From assembly GCA_035540495.1 (NCBI GenBank), contig DATLGL010000064.1, forward strand, positions 1-64,000: DNA of 64,000 nt, written 5' to 3'. Shown piece by piece: positions 1 through 7,044 of the stretch. The notes beneath the pieces are model-generated. The model had not been told where the DNA came from and searched no databases. It saw nothing but the letters and a program-made list of their open reading frames with translations. Source of the DNA: DASVEG01 sp035540495. GTDB lineage: Bacteria; Actinomycetota; Acidimicrobiia; Acidimicrobiales; CADCTF01. Both the position numbers and the translations under genes were made by a program. Every line of letters starts with the position of its first letter. The stretch's first letter is position 1.

Positions 1-48
1 GGGAGGCGGGGGCGGATACCCCGAATCCATCGGCGGTTGGTCACTCAT
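1..48 (-). CDS. Proline-rich N-terminus of a truncated protein
   Basis: Only the first 16 codons lie in the window. They read MSDQPPMDSGYPPPPP, and the rest of the gene is beyond the left edge. A good Shine-Dalgarno stretch (AAGGGGGA) precedes the ATG. The opening MSDQPP followed by prolines is nearly the same as that of the RDD-family membrane protein starting near 1498, so this is probably a paralogous small membrane protein (RDD or DUF4870 type) with a proline-rich cytosolic tail. The family call is inference because no membrane segment is visible. Confidence 0.55.
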   Translation of the reverse strand, partial: MSDQPPMDSGYPPPPP

Positions 49-184
49 GAAGGTTCCCCCTTTTCAGGTGTTCTTTCGAGTGTAAGACGCCCGTTTCTGC
101 AGGATGCGGATGCTTCGCACGTGTGCCCGAAGGGGCAGTAGGGGATCCACCGCCGACGGTCGCCTCGTCGTTACCCTCCGGATC

Positions 185-514
185 GTGATGCCGACGAGCG
201 ACGAGCGGACGATGTCGATGCTCGCTCATCTCCTCGGCATCGTCGGTTGGTTCGTGCCCGCCCTGATCGTCCGGCTGACGAAGGGCAACGAGTCGCCGTG
301 GGTGAAGGAGCAGAGCACCGAGGCGCTCAACTTCCAGATCACCGTGGCGCTCGGCTACGCCGTCTCGGCCCTGCTCGTGGTCGTGCTCGTCGGGTTGGTC
401 ATGCTGCCCGCGGTCTGGGTCGCGTCCGTCGTGCTCAGCCTTCTGGCGGCGATGAAGTCGAACGAGGGCGAGCCGTACCGCTATCCCTACGCGATTCGGG
501 TGGTGAAGCCATGA
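185..514 (+). CDS. DUF4870-type small membrane protein
   Basis: About 109 residues. An early hydrophobic segment (LLGIVGWFVPALIVRL) is followed by the charged motif NESPWVKEQSTEALNFQ and a long hydrophobic stretch (LLVVVLVGLVMLPAVWV), as in DUF4870 proteins, whose function is unknown. I chose GTG at 185 because TACCCT at 172-177 is a -10-like hexamer exactly 7 nt upstream, a leaderless pattern seen repeatedly in this window. ATG at 188 is the alternative. The stop overlaps the ATG of the next gene by 4 nt, so the two are probably translationally coupled. An in-frame extension upstream to 104 is Arg-rich and looks non-coding. Confidence 0.7.
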   Translation: MMPTSDERTMSMLAHLLGIVGWFVPALIVRLTKGNESPWVKEQSTEALNFQITVALGYAVSALLVVVLVGLVMLPAVWVASVVLSLLAAMKSNEGEPYRYPYAIRVVKP

Positions 515-927
515 GCGCTCCTCGAGACGATGTCGCGGTCTTCGCGATCGATCACGTGTGGATCCCGGCCGTGATCTTCTCGGGTGGCTGGCTCACGTCG
601 GCCGTGGTGTCGACGGTGTCCGACGACGTCGGCGCCGTGATCGTGATGTGCGCGTGGGTAGCCAGCGTCGCGTGGACGTTCTTCGTCGCGCCGTGGCAGC
701 GCGCCGAACGGGGAGCGACGTTCGGCGACGCCGTCGTCAGACGTGGCGTCGATGCGGAGTTTGAGGACCGGTGCTCGCGAGCGGTGCTTCCCTTCGAGCG
801 CGAGTTCGTGCGCACGGTCGTCGACGTCGTCCTGTTGGGCATCCTCGGGGTGTTCACCCCGCAGCGACGCTCGTTCGGCGAACGCGTCGCGTCGTGGCGC
901 CGGCAGCCGTCGCTCAGCGCTGGCTGA
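511..927 (+). CDS. RDD family membrane protein
   Basis: A 138-residue protein with two early hydrophobic segments (WIPAVIFSGGWLTSAVV and GAVIVMCAWVASVAWTFF). A later region contains the Arg/Asp-rich pattern typical of RDD domains, followed by the hydrophobic segment VVDVVLLGILGVF and a basic tail. RDD proteins are small membrane proteins often suggested to be transporters or stress factors; the substrate is unknown. The ATG overlaps the stop of the DUF4870-like gene (ATGA), so both are probably made from one transcript. Its 3' end overlaps the convergent RDD gene by 14 bp. Confidence 0.6.
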   Translation: MSAPRDDVAVFAIDHVWIPAVIFSGGWLTSAVVSTVSDDVGAVIVMCAWVASVAWTFFVAPWQRAERGATFGDAVVRRGVDAEFEDRCSRAVLPFEREFVRTVVDVVLLGILGVFTPQRRSFGERVASWRRQPSLSAG

Positions 928-1498
928 CGTCGATCACCACCGACTTGGCGATCTTGTCGTGGATCGCCTGGCGCTTGGGGTCCCAGAGCGGGAAGAGGCC
1001 GTCGATGATGATGAAGACGAGCCCGATGCACGACGCGAACTGCGAACCCGCTTGCAGCACGTGGCGTAGGAAGCCGCGGCCGTAGCCGATCGCGCCGCCG
1101 GTCTGCTCGTCGCGCACCTGGATCTTGAGGGCCATCTTGCCGAGCGTCTGGCCCTTCTCGCCGCCGTTGAGGAGGGCGTAGTACGCGAGGCTCGCAAGGG
1201 CGGTGAGGCCAGTGGCAGCGAGGATCCCCGTGCCGAAGAGCGCGTCGAATCCCTCCGACGTCGTCGCGCGGTCGGAGCTCGTGGCGGCGAAGCCGGCGCC
1301 GAGGATCACGAAGATGACGATGGCCGGAACCGCGAGCACGAAGCCGTCGATGATCAACGCGACGAGTCGCTTCCACCACTCGGCGAGCGGCCGGCCGAAG
1401 TTGTCGACGTTCGCCGGACCCGCGGCCATCTGCGGCGCGCCGTACTGCTCGTACTGGCCGTAGCTCGGCGGCGGCGGCGGAGGCGGCTGGTCGCTCAC
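914..1498 (-). CDS. RDD family membrane protein with proline-rich N-terminus
   Basis: A polyproline N-terminal tail (SDQPPPPPPPSYGQYEQYG) precedes an RDD domain. The first helix carries the R-x-x-A-x-x-x-D signature (KRLVALIIDGFVLAVP), a second hydrophobic segment follows, and the conserved GQTLGKMALKIQV motif leads to a C-terminal helix. I place the start at GTG 1498 because TACGGT lies 7 nt upstream and because the paralogue at the left edge also begins MSDQPP. GTG 1507, which has an AGGAGG 5 nt upstream, is a real alternative. The function of RDD proteins is poorly defined. The gene is convergent with the RDD gene ending at 927. Confidence 0.75.
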   Translation of the reverse strand: MSDQPPPPPPPSYGQYEQYGAPQMAAGPANVDNFGRPLAEWWKRLVALIIDGFVLAVPAIVIFVILGAGFAATSSDRATTSEGFDALFGTGILAATGLTALASLAYYALLNGGEKGQTLGKMALKIQVRDEQTGGAIGYGRGFLRHVLQAGSQFASCIGLVFIIIDGLFPLWDPKRQAIHDKIAKSVVIDVSQR

Positions 1499-1612
1499 GA
1501 CTCGCACCGTAGCCTCCTGCCTGTGCCGGGCGGCGCCTGAGGGGAAGCGGTCGTCGAGTCTGCGCCCAAGTAGCCGCGACTCCTTACATAACCAACGTTT
1601 TGTGAGGTATCG

Positions 1613-1954
1613 CTACGGGTGGAGCGCCAGGACCGGCCGCGCCGCTTTGAGGAGCCAGTCAATGGCCAGCCGCAACTCGGCCGGGTCGTCGGCCGCAGCG
1701 GCCGCCAGATCCCGCTCGACGTCCTCGACGGCGGTCTCCAGCACGTACAGGGCGTCGCGCAGTTGCTCGAGCTCGGCTCGCGTCATGATCAGTTCGTTCT
1801 CGGCCAGTCCGAGCTCCGAGGAACGTCTCCGCGCCTCGTAGTCACGTTGCCGGCACGAGCGGCGGCAGAACTCGGGCGGGCGCCCCGACCCCGGCAACAC
1901 CTCGAACCCCCGCCCGCACCACCGGCAGCGTCTAGGTCCCGTGGGTTTCGTCAC
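1613..1954 (-). CDS. Small zinc-finger-like protein with C-terminal coiled coil
   Basis: About 113 residues. The N-terminal third has the cysteine pattern CRWCGR...EFCRRSCRQRDYEARRR, which looks like a small treble-clef or FCS-type zinc site followed by a basic helix. The remainder is a Glu/Leu-rich helix (ELEQLRDALYVLETAVEDVE) suited to coiled-coil dimerisation. I do not recognise a named family. GTG at 1954 is the likely start: TAGGTT lies 8 nt upstream, no Shine-Dalgarno is present, and the in-frame sequence further upstream is the antisense of the recombinase gene. It is divergent from the recombinase, and a role in DNA or RNA binding is only inference. Confidence 0.6.
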   Translation of the reverse strand: MTKPTGPRRCRWCGRGFEVLPGSGRPPEFCRRSCRQRDYEARRRSSELGLAENELIMTRAELEQLRDALYVLETAVEDVERDLAAAAADDPAELRLAIDWLLKAARPVLALHP

Positions 1955-2042
1955 AGAGCCGAAACCTAGGTCATACGGCCGTAGCGGCGGAGTGATGGGG
2001 CGTCCACCTCTCTGGCGCGTCCGACGGGCACGCTTGAGCGCG

Positions 2043-3107
2043 ATGTCCGTCCCGTACGCGTCGACGCTCGAACGGTGGCTGGCCGATCTGGCCAACACCG
2101 GCCGGTCGGCGCGCACGACCGCGGCGTACCGGAGCGACGTCGACGACACGATGGCGTCGATCCTGCAGATGCGCGGTGTGCCGTCGATGGCGGACGACGA
2201 GCTCCTGCGCGCGTTCGAAGAGCTCGACGTCGCCAGCGTCACGAACGACGACCTGATCGCAGCCGTCGCCGAGTTCCGGACGCGGCCCGATCCGAGGTTC
2301 CGGACCAATCCGCAGCGAGCTCCGGAGGAACGCAGTCCGGCGACGATCGCCCGCCGCGTGGCGGCGCTCCGGACGTTCTTCGGCTGGTGCTACGAACACG
2401 ACCTCATCGCCGCCGATCCCGCGGCGAAGCTCAAGACACCGAAGCGACGGAAGCGGCTGCCGAAGGCGCTGCCTGAGACTGCCGCGGTGCAGGCGCTCGA
2501 CCAGGCCGGCTCGACCGCACGCTGGCCCGAACGAGACGAGCTGATCGTCGCGCTCAGCATCGCATGCGGCCTCCGCCTCGACGAGGTCGCGAACCTGCAG
2601 ATGGAGAACCTGCTCGGCGACGGACCCGACTTCCTCGTCGTGCGGGGAAAGGGCGACAAGGAGCGGCGCCTCGGCGTTCCGCCGGTGGTGCAGGAGGCGC
2701 TGGCGGCGTACCTGCCGACCCGCACGCTCGTGCTCGAGCGACTCGGCCTCGACGCCCGGACCGTGATCGTCAGCTCGCGTCCCCGCCCGGTGAAGAACCG
2801 CAGGGGCGACGTCGTCGCGTCCACCGTCGAGAGCAGCCGCGAGTCGGTGGCGTATGTGGTCGACCGTCTGCTCCGCCAGCTTGGCGTACGTCAGGCCCAG
2901 GTTCGCGTGCATGCCTTGCGCCACACGTTCGCGACGCTCGGGCTGAAGACGGGCACGTTCAACCTCCGGCAGCTCCAGGCTGCGCTCGGTCACGCGAGCC
3001 TGGCGACGACGCAGCTGTACACGGAGGTCGCGGACGACGATCTCGCGCAGGCGATGGCCACCCATCCCCTCGCTCGCTCGCGTCGACCGCCTTCGCCGGC
3101 AGGGTAG
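2043..3107 (+). CDS. XerC/XerD-like tyrosine recombinase
   Basis: A site-specific recombinase of 354 residues. The N-terminal SAM-like DNA-binding domain (about 1-150) is followed by a catalytic domain with the full tyrosine-recombinase set: R178 in CGLRLDEV, K203 in RGKGDKERR, H290 and R293 in HALRHTFAT, H317 in LGHASL and the nucleophile Y326 in TQLYTEV. The length is somewhat above the usual 300 of XerC/D because of an insert before the core-binding end (about 80-100). The family resolves chromosome dimers or moves integrative elements; no phage or plasmid genes lie nearby, so a housekeeping role is plausible but unproven. The start is uncertain: ATG 2043 has no clear ribosome-binding site. 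Confidence 0.85.
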   Translation: MSVPYASTLERWLADLANTGRSARTTAAYRSDVDDTMASILQMRGVPSMADDELLRAFEELDVASVTNDDLIAAVAEFRTRPDPRFRTNPQRAPEERSPATIARRVAALRTFFGWCYEHDLIAADPAAKLKTPKRRKRLPKALPETAAVQALDQAGSTARWPERDELIVALSIACGLRLDEVANLQMENLLGDGPDFLVVRGKGDKERRLGVPPVVQEALAAYLPTRTLVLERLGLDARTVIVSSRPRPVKNRRGDVVASTVESSRESVAYVVDRLLRQLGVRQAQVRVHALRHTFATLGLKTGTFNLRQLQAALGHASLATTQLYTEVADDDLAQAMATHPLARSRRPPSPAG

Positions 3108-3119
3108 GTTGGTGGCCCA

Positions 3120-4511
3120 ATGCCTCGCCGGATGGACGTCGAACTCACGAGCGCGCGCGATGACGGTACCTGGACCTGGCGCGCCGCCGGGGCCAAGGCG
3201 CCGAAGGGTGTCGTCGACGCGAACGTGCTGTACGAAGGGGCCAAGGTCGGCGACGTGCTCCGTGCCGAGGTCGAGATCGACGTCGACGGCATCACGATCC
3301 TGTCGGTGACCCCGCCCAAGGGGAAGTCGGGCGGAGGCGAGAACCGCCTCGAGATCCTGGGTCCCCAGCGCGAGTTCCAGGGCGTCACCGCGTCGTTGGT
3401 GCCGAAGGGCGAACGCCCCCGTCGTGATCGGCGTGATCGCGATCGTGATCGCGGCCCTCGTGGCGACGGCGACCGCCCTCGCGGTGATCGCACCGGCCGG
3501 CCCGACGGACGGGGCCGTCCTGACGGCCGCGGGCGGCCCGAAGGCGCTCGTGGCGGTGACCGTCCCGAGCGCGGTGAGCGCACCGGTGCGCCGCGTGGCG
3601 ATCGTCCCGATCGCGGTGACCGTGCTCCCCGTGGCGACCGCCGCCCCGGCGGCGAGCAGCGCGAGGGTGGGCGTCCTCGTCCCAAGCGCCTGAACCCGTC
3701 GAACACGCACCGCAACGCGATGCTCGAGTCGCTCTCCCCGGAGCAGCGCCCGATCGCGGAGCAGCTCCTGCGCGGCGGGATCCCTGCGGTTCGCCGCGCC
3801 ATCGAGGAGCAGAACACCAAGGCCCGCGCCGAGGGACTGCCCGAGGTCAAGGGTGAGCCGCTGCTCGCGCTGGCGGAGGAGCTCCTGCCCCAGGTCAAGA
3901 CCGCCGAATGGCGAGATCGGGCCGAGGCGGCGGCTGCCGACGTCGACCAGATCGGCCTGCGCGACCTGCGCAGCGTCGTCTCCGGTGGCGATGCCAACGC
4001 CCGTGACGACGAGACCCGCAAACTGGCCACGACGCTTCGGGAAGCGCTCGACCGCCGACTCAAGGCCGAGCGCGACGAGTGGACGACGGGCATCATCACC
4101 GCGCTCGAGGAGCACCGTCTCGTGCGCGCGCTGCGAAACTCGACTCGTCCGCCGGATCCGTCGATGCGACTCCCGGCCGACCTGGCGATGCGTCTGTCGG
4201 CTGCTGCATCGGAAGGGCTGTCGCCCGAGTCGCCTCCGGATCGGTGGGCTGCGCTGCTCGAGGCGGTCGTCGCCTCGCCGGTGCGGACGACCGTGAAGCC
4301 GGTCGGCCTGCCCGCCGAACCCGGCGAGCCGCTCCTGAACGCGGCCCGTCAGGCCGCCGGGCGCATTCCGGCGCTGGCGCAACTGCTCGGGTTGGCCATC
4401 CCTCCCCCGCCGTCGCCGACGAAGAAGGCGGCCCCTCGTCCTCGTCCCGCTCCCCCGCGCCCGGCGGCGCCGCCCGCCGAATCAGCCGGCGAGGTCGAGC
4501 AGGCCCAGTAG
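3120..4511 (+). CDS. RGD/RG-repeat protein of unknown function
   Basis: A 463-residue protein. Residues 1-95 look like a small beta-rich domain (VLYEGAKVGDVLRAEVEIDVDG). Residues about 98-190 are a low-complexity tract of RGD, RPDGRGR and RGDRP units, probably disordered and strongly basic. The C-terminal half (about 195-430) is helical, begins LNPSNTHRNAMLESLSPEQ, and ends in a proline/alanine tail. RG-rich tracts often bind RNA, and the domain layout would fit an RNA-associated protein, but I recognise no characterised homologue. ATG 3120 follows GGTAGGTTGG; ATG 3132 is an alternative. The 3' end overlaps the convergent HAD gene by about 30 bp. Confidence 0.7.
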   Translation: MPRRMDVELTSARDDGTWTWRAAGAKAPKGVVDANVLYEGAKVGDVLRAEVEIDVDGITILSVTPPKGKSGGGENRLEILGPQREFQGVTASLVPKGERPRRDRRDRDRDRGPRGDGDRPRGDRTGRPDGRGRPDGRGRPEGARGGDRPERGERTGAPRGDRPDRGDRAPRGDRRPGGEQREGGRPRPKRLNPSNTHRNAMLESLSPEQRPIAEQLLRGGIPAVRRAIEEQNTKARAEGLPEVKGEPLLALAEELLPQVKTAEWRDRAEAAAADVDQIGLRDLRSVVSGGDANARDDETRKLATTLREALDRRLKAERDEWTTGIITALEEHRLVRALRNSTRPPDPSMRLPADLAMRLSAAASEGLSPESPPDRWAALLEAVVASPVRTTVKPVGLPAEPGEPLLNAARQAAGRIPALAQLLGLAIPPPPSPTKKAAPRPRPAPPRPAAPPAESAGEVEQAQ

Positions 4512-5048
4512 GTCCTCGGGCGTGCGCAAGAGCGCGTCGCCCGCTTCTGCGGCGTCTCCCGACGCGCGGGGGTTCCACATCGCCATGGCGAACCGCGCTC
4601 CGACCGCAGTCGCACACCGCCGGTCGTGCGCGGTGTCGCCGACGAAGATCACGTCGGGTCCGGCGACGCCCAGCGCATCGAGGACCGGCCCGAGTCGCTT
4701 CGGCCCGCCGAAGTCCTCCGCGAACAACGCCACGACCGGCGACCACCCCAGTCGATCGAGCTCGACGTGACCCCACCGGCCGACCTTGTTCGAACACACC
4801 GCCCACGGCACCGGCAGCGCCTGCAACATCTCGTCCACCCCGAGGAACGGCTGCGCGATCGTCGGGTCGTAGCGGTCGAGGTAGTCGTCGACGGAGAGGC
4901 CGAGCCGGGCGCACTCCTCGGCGACGACATGACCGAAGGTCACCTCCTCCGGCGGCACACCGAGCGCGACGTACGGCGCGGCGAGAGCCTCGTCGGAGTC
5001 GAGCAGCGTGCCGTCGAGGTCGAAGACGACGGCAGCGACGCGCGTCAG
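4482..5048 (-). CDS. HAD-superfamily phosphatase (phosphoglycolate-phosphatase-like) with CTG start
   Basis: All four HAD motifs are present in order: VVFDLDGTLLDSDEAL (nucleophile Asp), CSNK (motif II Ser), GGPKRLGP (motif III Lys), and VGDTAHDRRCA (motif IV Asp pair). The family hydrolyses small phosphate esters through an aspartyl-phosphate; the substrate is unknown. The first ATG/GTG/TTG in frame is GTG 4958, which would delete motif I. Between motif I and the in-frame TAA at 5058-5060 the only near-cognate start is CTG 5048, which overlaps the stop of the upstream zinc-ribbon gene as CTGA, mirroring the ATGA/GTGA couplings elsewhere. I therefore start it at 5048 (188 residues). Confidence 0.8.
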   Translation of the reverse strand: MTRVAAVVFDLDGTLLDSDEALAAPYVALGVPPEEVTFGHVVAEECARLGLSVDDYLDRYDPTIAQPFLGVDEMLQALPVPWAVCSNKVGRWGHVELDRLGWSPVVALFAEDFGGPKRLGPVLDALGVAGPDVIFVGDTAHDRRCATAVGARFAMAMWNPRASGDAAEAGDALLRTPEDLLGLLDLAG

Positions 5049-5239
5049 CGGACGCGCTTAACGAGCACGGACGAGCTCGTGCCGCGACCCTTGTACTCGC
5101 CGCTCCTGGCGTCTTCGTCCCACCGAGCGCCGCACGACTGGCACTCGCAGCTGTCGATCGCCGCGCTCGCGAGATAGAGGCGGCTCACGTCGTAGCTGTT
5201 GCAGAACGGGCAGGCCATGTGGCCCGGCGTTTCCGACAC
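5045..5239 (-). CDS. Small zinc-ribbon protein
   Basis: A 64-residue protein with two CxxC knuckles (MACPFCNSYD and CECQSCGARW) spaced as in rubredoxin-like or PaaD-type zinc ribbons, followed by a short basic tail. Small zinc ribbons of this kind are found in PaaD/PaaJ-like and other metal-binding proteins; no specific role can be assigned. The start is taken as GTG 5239 because TACGGT lies exactly 7 nt upstream (leaderless pattern). ATG 5218 would still keep the first CxxC. The gene is coupled to the HAD phosphatase behind it and divergent from the enoyl-CoA hydratase, with only 55 bp between the starts. Confidence 0.65.
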   Translation of the reverse strand: MSETPGHMACPFCNSYDVSRLYLASAAIDSCECQSCGARWDEDARSGEYKGRGTSSSVLVKRVR

Positions 5240-5282
5240 CGCTCGTACCGTAGCGATCTCGCACTGCCGATGTAGGGATCAC

Positions 5283-5288
5283 TAGCTT
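5283..5288 (+). promoter_or_regulatory. -10 element for leaderless enoyl-CoA hydratase mRNA
   Basis: TAGCTT followed by 6 nt and GTG. There is no Shine-Dalgarno. The position would put the transcription start on or next to the start codon. Confidence 0.45.
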
Positions 5289-5294
5289 GCCTTC

Positions 5295-6056
5295 GTGATT
5301 GATTTCGAACAGCGCGGACGCGTCGCCGTCCTCACGATCAACCGTCCGGAAGCGCGCAACGCGGTCAACGGCGAGGTCGCATCGGGACTCGAAGCGGCCG
5401 TCGACCGACTCGAGCAGGACGGCGATCTCTGGATCGGCGTGCTCACCGGTGCGGGCCCCACCTTCTCCGCCGGCGCGGACCTCAAGGCGATCGCCAGCGG
5501 GCAGGCCGCAGCGCTCAACACGAAGAAGGGCTTCGCCGGCATCACCCAGTACGAGCGGACGAAGCCGATCATCGCCGCGGTGAACGGCCCTGCCCTGGCC
5601 GGTGGGTGTGAGATCGCGCTCGCATGCGACCTGATCGTCGCCTCGAGCGAGGCCAGGTTCGGTCTCCCCGAGGTGAAGCGGTCTCTGGCTGCTGCCGCTG
5701 GCGGCCTCTTCCGCCTCCCCCAGGTGCTCCCGCCCCGCATCGCCCTCGAGCTGATCATGACCGGCGATCCGATCGACGCCGAGCGCGCCTACCAGCTGGG
5801 CATGATCAACCGGCTCACGGAGCCCGGCAAGGCGGTCGACGTCGCCGTCGAGCTCGCAGAGACGATCTGCAAGGCCGCGCCCCTCGCGGTGCGCGAGAGC
5901 CGCAAGGTCGCGCTGAAGTCGATGCAGCTCACCAACGAGCAGGAGCTGTGGGGCATGTCGGCCCAGGCGTTCGGCGCCCTCGCGCAGACCGAGGACTTTG
6001 CCGAGGGCCCGCGCGCGTTCATCGAGAAGCGCGAGCCCCAGTGGAAGGCCCGCTAG
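5295..6056 (+). CDS. Enoyl-CoA hydratase/isomerase (crotonase family)
   Basis: A 253-residue crotonase. The first oxyanion-hole loop is SAGADLKAI (residues 58-66). The second region, LAGGCEIALACDL, contains E106, and GLPEV contains E126; these match the two catalytic glutamates of enoyl-CoA hydratases, so hydration of trans-2-enoyl-CoA in beta-oxidation is the most likely activity. Length is normal for the family. It starts with GTG, with TAGCTT 6 nt upstream and no ribosome-binding site. It stands alone: the zinc-ribbon gene is divergent and the NUDIX gene convergent, so the acyl substrate cannot be read from context. Confidence 0.85.
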   Translation: MIDFEQRGRVAVLTINRPEARNAVNGEVASGLEAAVDRLEQDGDLWIGVLTGAGPTFSAGADLKAIASGQAAALNTKKGFAGITQYERTKPIIAAVNGPALAGGCEIALACDLIVASSEARFGLPEVKRSLAAAAGGLFRLPQVLPPRIALELIMTGDPIDAERAYQLGMINRLTEPGKAVDVAVELAETICKAAPLAVRESRKVALKSMQLTNEQELWGMSAQAFGALAQTEDFAEGPRAFIEKREPQWKAR

Positions 6057-6058
6057 CG

Positions 6059-6074
6059 CGAAGGCAAACCTTCG
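6059..6074. terminator. Short hairpin between convergent genes
   Basis: A perfect 6-bp stem CGAAGG/CCTTCG with a CAAA loop begins 3 nt after the enoyl-CoA hydratase stop. It has no T-tract, so it is only a candidate bidirectional terminator. Confidence 0.35.
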
Positions 6075-6119
6075 GCCAAGGGCTCCTAAGGCGTCAGCGG
6101 CGCCGTCGGGAGCGCCAGC

Positions 6120-6170
6120 GAGCAGGCGCAACAGTCGAGCGGAGCCTGCGAGCGAGACAATCGTTACGCG
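6120..6170 (-). repeat. Dispersed repeat, copy 1 (51 bp)
   Basis: Read on the minus strand it begins CGCGTAACGATTGTCTCGCT. It spans the NUDIX stop codon and the 3' untranslated region. A second copy at 29947-29997 on the plus strand matches at 49 of 51 positions and sits over the stop codon of the sensor kinase in the same way. Confidence 0.8.
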
Positions 6171-6580
6171 ATCGTTTCGATGACACCGTGCTCGTGGAGG
6201 AACTCGGCGAGGCCCTCCACGAGCCGGAGCTCCGCGACGTCGGTGAGCGGCACCCAGCGCGCTTCCACCGCGTCGTCGCCGGGGACCGGGTCCTGCTTCT
6301 CGAGCACCGTCGCCTGGTAGTCGAGGATCACGAAGTGGCGGTCGTCGTGGATCCGCTCGACGACGCCGAGGAGCGACCCGCAGACCACCTCGACGCCCGC
6401 TTCTTCCCGCACCTCCCGCAGCACGGCCTCGGCGAGCATCTCGCCCCCCTCGACCCGACCGCCGGGCACCGACCACTCCCCTGCCCCAGGGCCATGTCCG
6501 CGCCGGATGAGGAGGAGCTCGTCGTCGTAGACGACGACAGCACCGACGCAGACCTCGGCCCGCACGCCCGCGTCGGTCAC
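6164..6580 (-). CDS. NUDIX hydrolase (MutT-like)
   Basis: A 138-residue protein with a complete NUDIX box, GGRVEGGEMLAEAVLREVRE followed by EAGVEV, which provides the Mg-binding REXXEE core. The family hydrolyses nucleoside diphosphates linked to another moiety, such as damaged nucleotides, ADP-ribose or NADH; the substrate cannot be decided here. I start it at GTG 6580, which overlaps the TGA of the GNAT gene (GTGA); the longer in-frame reading upstream runs antisense to or through the GNAT gene. It is the last gene of a minus-strand run that includes the GNAT and the gene at 7045-7611. Confidence 0.85.
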   Translation of the reverse strand: MTDAGVRAEVCVGAVVVYDDELLLIRRGHGPGAGEWSVPGGRVEGGEMLAEAVLREVREEAGVEVVCGSLLGVVERIHDDRHFVILDYQATVLEKQDPVPGDDAVEARWVPLTDVAELRLVEGLAEFLHEHGVIETIA

Positions 6581-7044
6581 GGCTGGAGCTTGTGGTGCAT
6601 CACGAGCAGGCGCGCAGAGAAGCCCGACTCCTCGAAGAAGTTCTTCGTCGCGCGCGCGCCAGGAAGGGCCATGGCGTCGACACCGACGCATCGGCGAGTG
6701 CGGAACCAGGCGAGCAGCTCGTCCATCATGCGTTCCCCCACGCCCACCGCCCGAGCGTCTTCCTCCACGAACAGATCGGTGATGACGCCGAGACGCCGGC
6801 CATCGGCGAGCTCTTCGGCGAACCCGACTGCATAGCCCACGATCACGTCGTCGATCGTGCCGCACAGGACGACGTGACCAGCGGCGAGGTCGGCCTCGAA
6901 CGTCGCTTCGAAGGGCTCGCGGCGCACCTCGCGAGTGACGAACAGGTCGCCGCCCCGGAGCGGCTGGAGCTCGGCGTGCGCAACGCGAGCCAGCTCGGCG
7001 AGGCGGTGGACGTCGTCGGGAGTCGCCGGCCGGGCCGCGTCCAC
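6577..7044 (-). CDS. GNAT-family N-acetyltransferase
   Basis: A 155-residue GNAT-fold protein. The acetyl-CoA-binding region is visible as DLFVEEDARAVGVGERMMDELLAWF, where RAVGVG corresponds to the Q/R-x-x-G-x-G/A loop. ALPGARATKNFFEESGF is the typical motif-B helix near the C-terminus. The acceptor is unknown. It starts with GTG directly after the TAG of the preceding gene (zero spacing) and overlaps the NUDIX start, so the three genes form a tight unit. Confidence 0.8.
   Translation of the reverse strand: MDAARPATPDDVHRLAELARVAHAELQPLRGGDLFVTREVRREPFEATFEADLAAGHVVLCGTIDDVIVGYAVGFAEELADGRRLGVITDLFVEEDARAVGVGERMMDELLAWFRTRRCVGVDAMALPGARATKNFFEESGFSARLLVMHHKLQP

Noticed and set aside
1941..2042. 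Longer N-terminus of the recombinase from 1941
   Set aside because: The extension overlaps the start of the divergent zinc-finger gene and is Arg-rich without similarity to Xer N-termini.
3400..3665. Imperfect direct repeats, considered as a CRISPR array or recombination site
   Set aside because: The repeats are in-frame RGD/RPDGRGR codons of one protein, with no spacers of constant length.
1971..4382. Very long open frame on the minus strand opposite the recombinase and RGD protein
   Set aside because: Arg/His-rich shadow of two well-supported genes; no domains, no start signal; caused by high GC at third positions.
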